The notes under the pieces were generated by a model. That model saw only the letters and a program-made list of their open reading frames with translations. It was not told where the DNA came from and ran no database searches. The position numbers and the translations under genes were made by a program. A stretch of 5,856 nt of DNA from assembly GCA_031259205.1 (NCBI GenBank), contig JAIRLS010000143.1:1-5856 (forward strand), given 5' to 3'. Positions 1 to 4,307 of this stretch are shown one piece after another. The DNA comes from Bacteroidales bacterium. Its GTDB lineage: Bacteria; Bacteroidota; Bacteroidia; Bacteroidales; UBA4181. Every line of letters starts with the position of its first letter. Position 1 is the stretch's first letter.

Positions 1-125
1 AAAACCATCCGGAAAACCGCCCTCCGGACACTCCCGCCGATCCCCTTCCGCTCGCGTCAGGCCTGCTGCTCGCCGCCCTCATTGCGCTTTTCGCATGGAT
101 GAAATTGAGGGAAAAGAAAAAATAA
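1..125 (+). CDS. C-terminal tail of an upstream membrane-anchored protein (partial, 5' end outside window)
   Basis: The reading frame starting at base 3 is open from the window edge to a TAA at 123-125 and gives about 40 residues. The tail has a Pro/Asp-rich stretch (PPDTPADPLP), then one hydrophobic segment (LLLAALIALFAWM), and ends in a basic tail (KLREKKK). This looks like a single C-terminal transmembrane helix with a positively charged cytoplasmic end, preceded by a Pro-rich linker. The GC-rich composition here, against the AT-rich DNA that follows, supports coding. The other two forward frames are also open for part of this stretch but give no recognisable pattern. I cannot name the protein or its function. 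It is separated from susC by about 670 bases and has its own stop, so it is probably not in the same operon. Confidence 0.55.
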   Translation, partial: NHPENRPPDTPADPLPLASGLLLAALIALFAWMKLREKKK

Positions 126-135
126 CGGCCTCCTT

Positions 136-178
136 CCGATCATCGCGATGGATAGTGTAAAAATCGGCAGTTTAATTT
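136..178 (+). terminator. possible rho-independent terminator of the upstream gene
   Basis: CCGAT at 136-140 pairs with ATCGG at 163-167, enclosing the palindrome CATCGCGATG (141-150), and is followed by a T-rich run (cagtttaattttt). The position, about 10 bases after the upstream stop codon, fits a terminator. The outer stem is only 5 bp and the internal loop is large, so this is a weak call. Confidence 0.25.
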
Positions 179-184
179 TTATGG

Positions 185-197
185 GCACCTCTAAAAA
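185..197. repeat. motif resembling the inner part of the downstream element's terminal repeat
   Basis: GCACCTCTAAAAA here is, in reverse complement, 12/13 identical to bases 381-393 inside the left terminal repeat of the 371-640 element (TTTTTTGAGGTGC). It faces that repeat in inverted orientation. It may be the end of a second, older element, or chance similarity helped by the A/T run. Flanking bases do not extend the match convincingly. Confidence 0.25.
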
Positions 198-370
198 CTC
201 ATTATCGGATTAAGGATAATAAAAATATTGTTGATCACAGATTTTCATGTATAATTTCTACCCTAAATATGATTTTGGGATATATGATATAATTTATTTA
301 TTTACAGATATATGTTAAAAATAGCGTGAATAATTTGTCGATTTATTAGGGTTGCAAATATATATTTTAG

Positions 371-397
371 GGTTAATTCTTTTTTTGAGGTGCTATG
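371..397 (+). repeat. left terminal inverted repeat
   Basis: The repeat begins GGTTAATTC, continues with seven T residues and ends GAGGTGCTATG. It is the inverted partner of 614-640 over 27 bp with a single difference at base 391. Flanking bases on the two sides do not extend the match, which defines the edges sharply. Confidence 0.8.
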
Positions 398-418
398 AAA
401 AACAATTCTTCTGACCTC

Positions 419-428
419 CACTATAGTG
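419..428. repeat. 10-bp perfect palindrome
   Basis: CACTATAGTG is fully self-complementary. It lies just inside the left terminal repeat of the 371-640 element. It could be a recombinase or regulator half-site pair, but nothing in the sequence tells which. Confidence 0.5.
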
Positions 429-433
429 CGAAT

Positions 434-456
434 GTAGAGACGCACGGCGTGCGTCT
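434..456 (+). repeat. REP-like sequence: GTAG followed by a hairpin
   Basis: GTAG at 434-437 is directly followed by the stem AGACGCAC (438-445), the loop GGC (446-448) and the matching arm GTGCGTCT (449-456). A GTAG tetranucleotide immediately 5' of a short GC-rich hairpin is the known signature of REP sequences mobilised by REP-associated tyrosine transposases (RAYT, IS200/IS605-like). Assignment to that class is by pattern only, as no RAYT gene is in the window. Confidence 0.5.
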
Positions 457-480
457 AAAATCGTTTTGGAGAATGCGGAA

Positions 481-495
481 CGTCCTGAAAGGACG
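481..495. repeat. hairpin CGTCCT-GAA-AGGACG
   Basis: This is a perfect 6-bp stem with a GAA loop inside the 371-640 element. It shares the CGTCC...GGACG core with the leader hairpin at 730-748. Confidence 0.55.
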
Positions 496-497
496 TA

Positions 498-538
498 ATT
501 TTCATAACCGCATGTCGTTGACATGCGGTTATGAAAAT
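498..538. repeat. perfect 19-bp inverted repeat with 3-nt loop
   Basis: Bases 498-516 (ATTTTCATAACCGCATGTC) are the exact reverse complement of 520-538, separated by GTT. A stem this long with no mismatch points to selection for the structure or a recent origin. There is no T-run after it, so it does not look like a terminator. It is the core of the 371-640 element. Confidence 0.85.
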
Positions 539-539
539 C

Positions 540-556
540 AAGTCCCTCCGGGACTT
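540..556. repeat. hairpin AAGTCCC-TCC-GGGACTT
   Basis: This is a perfect 7-bp stem with a 3-nt loop starting two bases after the 19-bp stem. Only two T residues continue directly after it before the run breaks (TTAAG), so a terminator role is not supported. Confidence 0.55.
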
Positions 557-613
557 TTAAGAGGGATGGGAAGAAAGCGGGAAACAAAATACGGATGGAA
601 CAGTCCACTGACC

Positions 614-640
614 CATAGCGCCTCAAAAAAAGAATTAACC
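614..640 (-). repeat. right terminal inverted repeat
   Basis: The reverse complement reads GGTTAATTC, seven T residues, then GAGGCGCTATG. This matches 371-397 at 26 of 27 positions. Its outer edge lies immediately upstream of the T-rich stretch holding the susC promoter. Confidence 0.8.
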
Positions 641-653
641 GCTGTTTTTATTT

Positions 654-684
654 TTTGTTTTATTATGAAAAACATCTATTTTTG
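654..684 (+). promoter_or_regulatory. predicted Bacteroidetes-type promoter for the susC-susD pair
   Basis: TTTG at 654-657 and TATTTTTG at 677-684 match the Bacteroides primary sigma factor consensus: -33 TTTG, then -7 TAnnTTTG. The 19-bp spacer is within the normal range. Transcription would start near base 690, giving a leader of about 100 nt before the susC start codon. The stretch is very T-rich, so part of the match could be chance, but both boxes fit exactly and the position is right. Confidence 0.55.
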
Positions 685-729
685 GCCTTTGTTTTTTTAG
701 TTGCAGAACCAAGTTCCTGACTTGTGGAC

Positions 730-748
730 GCGCGTCCGCAGGACGTGT
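730..748 (+). promoter_or_regulatory. GC-rich hairpin in the predicted susC 5' leader
   Basis: Bases 730-737 pair with 741-748 around a GCA loop (core CGTCC-GCA-GGACG), with two G-U wobbles. It overlaps a competing 12-bp palindrome, GGACGCGCGTCC (726-737), so two exclusive folds share the same arm. The location between the predicted start of transcription and the susC start codon allows a role in mRNA stability or translation. Alternatively it is one more member of the hairpin family seen in the upstream element. Confidence 0.35.
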
Positions 749-774
749 TTTCGTGTGGTATAAAAAATGATGGC

Positions 775-798
775 ATGGAAAAAAAGTTGACGGTATGA
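775..798 (+). other. possible 7-codon leader ORF overlapping the susC start
   Basis: ATG at 775 opens a frame reading MEKKLTV and stops at TGA 796-798, sharing ATGA with the susC start at 795. A second mini-frame (MMAWKKS, 767-790) also lies here. A stop-start overlap of this kind can support translational coupling, but A-rich leaders produce such frames by chance. Treat it as unproven. Confidence 0.2.
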
Positions 799-3700
799 AG
801 AAAATTTTGATGGTGATTGGAATGATCTGTGTCGGATGGGGCAATTTGTCGGCACAGACGGTACAGGTTACCGGAACGGTAACGGACGAAAACGGCGACC
901 TGCTGCCGGACGCTTCGGTGCGTGTAAAAGGCTCGACGGCAGGAACGACGACAGACAGTATCGGTAAATATACCATTACCGTTGCGGGCGACGCCGTACT
1001 GATCTTTTCCTTTGTGGGCATGGTAACGCAGGAGATAGAAACAGGAGGCCGAAGCACGATTGACGTATCGCTGCAAACAGGCCTCCAGATGGATGAGGTG
1101 GTGGTGACGGCGCCGGGGATCTCACAGGAGAAGGAAGCGCCGGGATATGCGGTACAGGAAGTCAAATCGGCACAAACGGTACAGGTTACCGGAACGGTAA
1201 CGGAAGAAAGCGGCGACCTGCTGCCGGGCGCTTCGGTGCGTGTAAAAGGCTCGACGGCAGGAACGACGACAGACAGTAACGGTAAATATACCATTACCGT
1301 TGCGGGCGACGCCGTACTGATCTTTTCCTTTGTGGGCATGGTAACGCAGGAGATAGAAACAGGAGGCCGGAGCACGATTGACGTGTCGCTGCAAACAGGC
1401 CTCCGGATGGATGAGGTGGTGGTGACGGCGCTGGGGATCTCGCGGGAGAAGAAAGCGCTGGGATATGCGGTACAGGAAGTCAAAGCCGACCAGTTGACGC
1501 AAGCGGCCAATCCCAGTCTTGCAACCGCTTTGCAGGGAAAAACGTCGGGGTTGAGCATCAGGCCATCAAGCGGAATGCCGGGCGCGTCTTCTCAAATCAC
1601 CATTCGGGGAGCGCGTTCCTTTGACGGGAACAATACCCCCCTGTATGTAATTGACGGAATGCCGGTGGCTTCGACATACGATATATCAACCATTGATGGA
1701 ATCACGGGCACCGACTTTTCCAACCGCGCCATTGATTTTGATCCCAATGACATCGAATCGGTCAATATTCTTAAAGGGCAGGCTGCTTCCGCACTGTACG
1801 GCCTCCGCGCGTCCAACGGCGTGATTGTGATTACCACCAAAAGCGGAAAAGGACTGGCTAAAGGCAAAGCTCATGTTACCTTCAACAGCAGTGTCGGTTT
1901 TGATGTTATCAGCCGTTATCCGGAGTTGCAAACGAAGTATGCCCAAGGTTCGGGAGGAATCTATTTTCCACAAACATCGTATTCATGGGGGCCGCTGATT
2001 ACCGAACTCCCAGACTCCCCGTCATACGGAGGCAATACGGTAAATTCCCACACCGGCAGAGACGGGATGAAACCGGGGATGTACTATGTCCCTCAACGGG
2101 CCAATGCAGGATTAGACCCCTGGGTAACGCCGCAAGTGTATAATAATGTGAAAGAATATTTTGAGAGGGGGTTAATGTGGAATAATTTTATCAATGTGGC
2201 ACAGTCGCTGGAAAGTTCATCCTATTCCGTATCTTTGGGCAGTTCCACGCAAACGGGCATTGTTCCATCGACCGGCATGGACAGGTACAATGCCAAAGTG
2301 AATGCGGAAACCCAACTGTCCCGAAACTGGAAATCGGGTATCACTTCCAGTTATGTGAGTACCTCTGTCAGCAAAATGCCCTCCGCCAACGACGGAATTA
2401 TGGCTCAAGTGTATCCGGCGCCTTCAAGTTACAACCTGGCAGGCATACCGTGTTATTACGAAAATAACCCGACACGTCCGAACAATTATCGGGCAGGGTC
2501 TTTTCCCAATCCCTACTGGGCAATCGACAATCTTGACTTTACCGAAAAAACCGACCGCTTTTACGGCAGCGCTTTCATCGAATTTTCCGCCGACTTGTCG
2601 GATCATCAGGTATTGAAAGTAAAATACCAGCCGGGAGTGGATTTTTACACATCCAATTACGAGGACATGTGGGGGTATGGTATTAAAGGCTCGAACAGCA
2701 ACGGGCAGGTGGAAAACTACAATATCTCCAACATGACTTTTAATTCGTGGCTAACATTGAACTACGACTGGAGAATCAATGAAACATGGCGGCTGGACGC
2801 CATGCTGGGCAATGAAATACTGCAAAACAACAGTCATTATGTTTATGCGTACGGCGCAGGATTCCAGTTTCCGGGATGGAACCACATAAATAATTCCATC
2901 TCGAAAAACACCGACCGGTATTATGTCAAAGACCGTACCGCAGGGTTTTTCGGGAGCTTTTCCCTGTCGTACGGCAACATGCTGTTCTTGACGGCCACCG
3001 GCCGGGAAGACATTGTATCGGCCATGCCGCGCAATAACCGTTCCTACTTTTATCCCTCCCTTTCGCTGGGCTTTATCCTGACGGAACTGGACGCCCTGAA
3101 CCACAACCCTGTTCTGGACTATGCCAAATTAAGGGCGTCCTATGCCGAAGTCGGACAGGCGGGCGACGGAACAAACGCCTACAAAACCAATTTTTACAGC
3201 GTACCCGAATACGGCGGCGGTTTTTATGCCATCACGCCGCTGATGTATCCTGTCAACGGAACCAATGCCTATGCCCCTTCCTGGAGGATATATGATCCCC
3301 GTCTGACGCCTCAAAATACAATATCCTTCGAATTGGGATTCGACGCCGGTTTATGGGACAATACCGTCAGACTGAATTATACCTTTTCCCGACAGAATGT
3401 GAAAGACCAGATTTTCGGCGTACCCCTTGCCGGTTCTACGGGAGCGGCCGAATATGTAACCAATGCGGGCAAACTTCACACGAATACGCATGAAATCACG
3501 CTGGGGCTTAATCCCGTCCGGACAAAATTCCTTCACTGGGAACTGGCCTTTAATTTCACCAAAATGTCCAACCGTGTGGATGAACTGGCAGAAGGAGTGG
3601 AAAGTATCATGCTGGGCGGCTTCACTACACCTCAGGTACGCGCCGGCGTACAGGACGAATACCCTGTCATTTACGGCACAAGTTACAGGAGAAACGACCA

Positions 3701-4283
3701 GGGGCGTATCACAGTAGATGATTATGGCGTTCCCATGGCAGGCGAACCGCGGGTAATCGGACAGGTAGCTCCCGATTTTCTGCTGGGCTTCAACACCACG
3801 CTCAGAATATACAAATTAACCGTATCAGCAGTCCTTGACTGGAAGTCGGGCGGGCAAATCTACGGCGGTACCAACGGATTGCTCGATTATTACGGCGTGA
3901 GCAAAAAAACCGAAGACCGCGGCGAAGGATCATTTATCTTTGACGGTGACAAAGAAGACGGAACAAAAAACGACGTTGCAATAAAAGGCGCCACTGAATG
4001 GGAAATATTTTTTCAGGCCGTCAATGACAACATTGACGAATCGTCCATATATAACAATTCCTTTATCAAGTTGCGCGAAATAGCGCTTTCCTGTCCGATC
4101 GTCAATAAAGACCATTTTCAGGCCAGCTTGAATGTCTTTGCAAGAAATCTTCTGTTATGGACCAACTTTCCCAATTTCGACCCGGAAGCGACTCAGGGAA
4201 ATACCAACATGACAGGGGCCTTCGAACGCTTCTCGTTACCCCAGACAAGCAGTTACGGACTGGGCTTAACCATCAAATTTTAA
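795..4283 (+). CDS. susC-like: SusC/RagA-family TonB-linked outer membrane transporter with duplicated N-terminal domain
   Basis: This 1162-residue protein is an outer-membrane TonB-dependent barrel that imports a ligand delivered by its SusD partner. A Sec signal peptide spans residues 1-20, with cleavage likely at LSA|Q. Two carboxypeptidase-regulatory-like domains (PF13715 type) each end in a TonB box DEVVVTA (residues 100-106 and 206-212). The plug (about 231-352) carries LYVIDGMPV (283-291) and SALYGLRASNGVIVITTKSG (332-351), both SusC signatures. The rest is the beta barrel, ending in a beta-signal with C-terminal Phe (YGLGLTIKF). Without the extra 106 residues it would be 1056 aa, normal for the family. 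No STN domain precedes the plug, so FecR/ECF-sigma signalling is not expected. The ATG at 795 is chosen because it places the signal peptide correctly. No clear Shine-Dalgarno is seen, only an A-rich leader. The substrate cannot be inferred. Confidence 0.96.
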   Translation: MKKILMVIGMICVGWGNLSAQTVQVTGTVTDENGDLLPDASVRVKGSTAGTTTDSIGKYTITVAGDAVLIFSFVGMVTQEIETGGRSTIDVSLQTGLQMDEVVVTAPGISQEKEAPGYAVQEVKSAQTVQVTGTVTEESGDLLPGASVRVKGSTAGTTTDSNGKYTITVAGDAVLIFSFVGMVTQEIETGGRSTIDVSLQTGLRMDEVVVTALGISREKKALGYAVQEVKADQLTQAANPSLATALQGKTSGLSIRPSSGMPGASSQITIRGARSFDGNNTPLYVIDGMPVASTYDISTIDGITGTDFSNRAIDFDPNDIESVNILKGQAASALYGLRASNGVIVITTKSGKGLAKGKAHVTFNSSVGFDVISRYPELQTKYAQGSGGIYFPQTSYSWGPLITELPDSPSYGGNTVNSHTGRDGMKPGMYYVPQRANAGLDPWVTPQVYNNVKEYFERGLMWNNFINVAQSLESSSYSVSLGSSTQTGIVPSTGMDRYNAKVNAETQLSRNWKSGITSSYVSTSVSKMPSANDGIMAQVYPAPSSYNLAGIPCYYENNPTRPNNYRAGSFPNPYWAIDNLDFTEKTDRFYGSAFIEFSADLSDHQVLKVKYQPGVDFYTSNYEDMWGYGIKGSNSNGQVENYNISNMTFNSWLTLNYDWRINETWRLDAMLGNEILQNNSHYVYAYGAGFQFPGWNHINNSISKNTDRYYVKDRTAGFFGSFSLSYGNMLFLTATGREDIVSAMPRNNRSYFYPSLSLGFILTELDALNHNPVLDYAKLRASYAEVGQAGDGTNAYKTNFYSVPEYGGGFYAITPLMYPVNGTNAYAPSWRIYDPRLTPQNTISFELGFDAGLWDNTVRLNYTFSRQNVKDQIFGVPLAGSTGAAEYVTNAGKLHTNTHEITLGLNPVRTKFLHWELAFNFTKMSNRVDELAEGVESIMLGGFTTPQVRAGVQDEYPVIYGTSYRRNDQGRITVDDYGVPMAGEPRVIGQVAPDFLLGFNTTLRIYKLTVSAVLDWKSGGQIYGGTNGLLDYYGVSKKTEDRGEGSFIFDGDKEDGTKNDVAIKGATEWEIFFQAVNDNIDESSIYNNSFIKLREIALSCPIVNKDHFQASLNVFARNLLLWTNFPNFDPEATQGNTNMTGAFERFSLPQTSSYGLGLTIKF
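849..1166 (+). repeat. tandem 318-bp repeat, copy 1 (SusC residues 19-124)
   Basis: The unit runs from the Ser of the signal-peptide cleavage region (SAQTVQVTG) to YAVQEVK and encodes one complete carboxypeptidase-regulatory-like domain plus TonB box. It matches copy 2 without gaps at 305 of 318 bases (about 96%). This copy carries the less typical residues: Asp39 for Gly, Ile56 for Asn in the DSNGKY turn, Pro107 and Pro116 for Leu, Gln111 for Arg and Glu114 for Lys. Confidence 0.95.
1167..1484 (+). repeat. tandem 318-bp repeat, copy 2 (SusC residues 125-230)
   Basis: This copy follows copy 1 directly and in frame, beginning again with SAQTVQVTG and ending in YAVQEVK before the plug (ADQLTQ). 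Its TonB-box segment reads DEVVVTALGISREKKALGY, the form usual in SusC proteins, so it is probably the ancestral, working copy next to the plug. An internal hairpin, GTTACCG-GAA-CGGTAAC, occurs in both units (867-883 and 1185-1201). Confidence 0.95.
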
Positions 4284-4307
4284 AACGCCATTCTAAATTA
4301 TATCAAG

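Larger units (their letters stand above)
126..370. other. AT-rich intergenic region
   Basis: I see no convincing gene here. The sequence becomes strongly AT-rich after about base 160. It holds a possible terminator stem (136-167), a motif resembling an element end (185-197), and two direct copies of TTAGGGTT at 346-353 and 367-374. I found no exact TAnnTTTG promoter element on the plus strand in this stretch. Confidence 0.6.
371..640. mobile_element. MITE-like or invertible element, 270 bp, with 27-bp terminal inverted repeats
   Basis: The two ends (371-397 and 614-640) are inverted copies of each other. Between them lie a 10-bp palindrome and four hairpins with 3-nt loops (438-456, 481-495, 498-538, 540-556). 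No credible coding sequence is inside. The short open frames on both strands encode near-identical peptides (FHNRMS, TCGYEN) only because the underlying DNA is palindromic. Size, terminal repeats and lack of a transposase suggest a non-autonomous miniature element. However, I see no clean target-site duplication next to either end, so an invertible segment or a composite of nested repeats remains possible. It ends 13 bp before the -33 box of the predicted susC promoter. Confidence 0.55.

Noticed and set aside
540..557. Hairpin considered as a rho-independent terminator
   Set aside because: No gene ends before it, and the T-run is broken after four bases (TTTTAAG), two of which belong to the stem.
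371..640. CRISPR array
   Set aside because: The repeats are inverted hairpins of different sequence, not regularly spaced direct repeats, and no cas gene is present.
395..700. 101-codon open frame on the plus strand (and a 77-codon frame on the minus strand at 393-626)
   Set aside because: Both frames run through the hairpin element and give the same FHNRMS/TCGYEN pattern because the DNA is palindromic. The plus frame also runs across the terminal repeat and through the predicted promoter. They look like repeat translations, not genes.
1044..1086. GGAGGCC...GGCCTCC inverted repeat in each susC repeat unit
   Set aside because: It has a short arm, a 29-bp loop and a coding context. It is explained by codon composition and has no further support.
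849..1484. Assembly artefact explaining the 318-bp repeat
   Set aside because: The copies differ at 13 positions spread along the unit, and the frame and domain boundaries are exact, which a collapsed or stuttered assembly would not produce.
635..1558. 307-codon minus-strand open frame opposite the start of susC
   Set aside because: It is the antisense shadow of the duplicated susC domain and shows the same 106-residue repetition. The plus-strand frame has a signal peptide, conserved domains and motifs.
3463..3717. 84-codon plus-strand frame inside susC
   Set aside because: It lies wholly within the barrel-coding region in another frame, with no domain or start signal.
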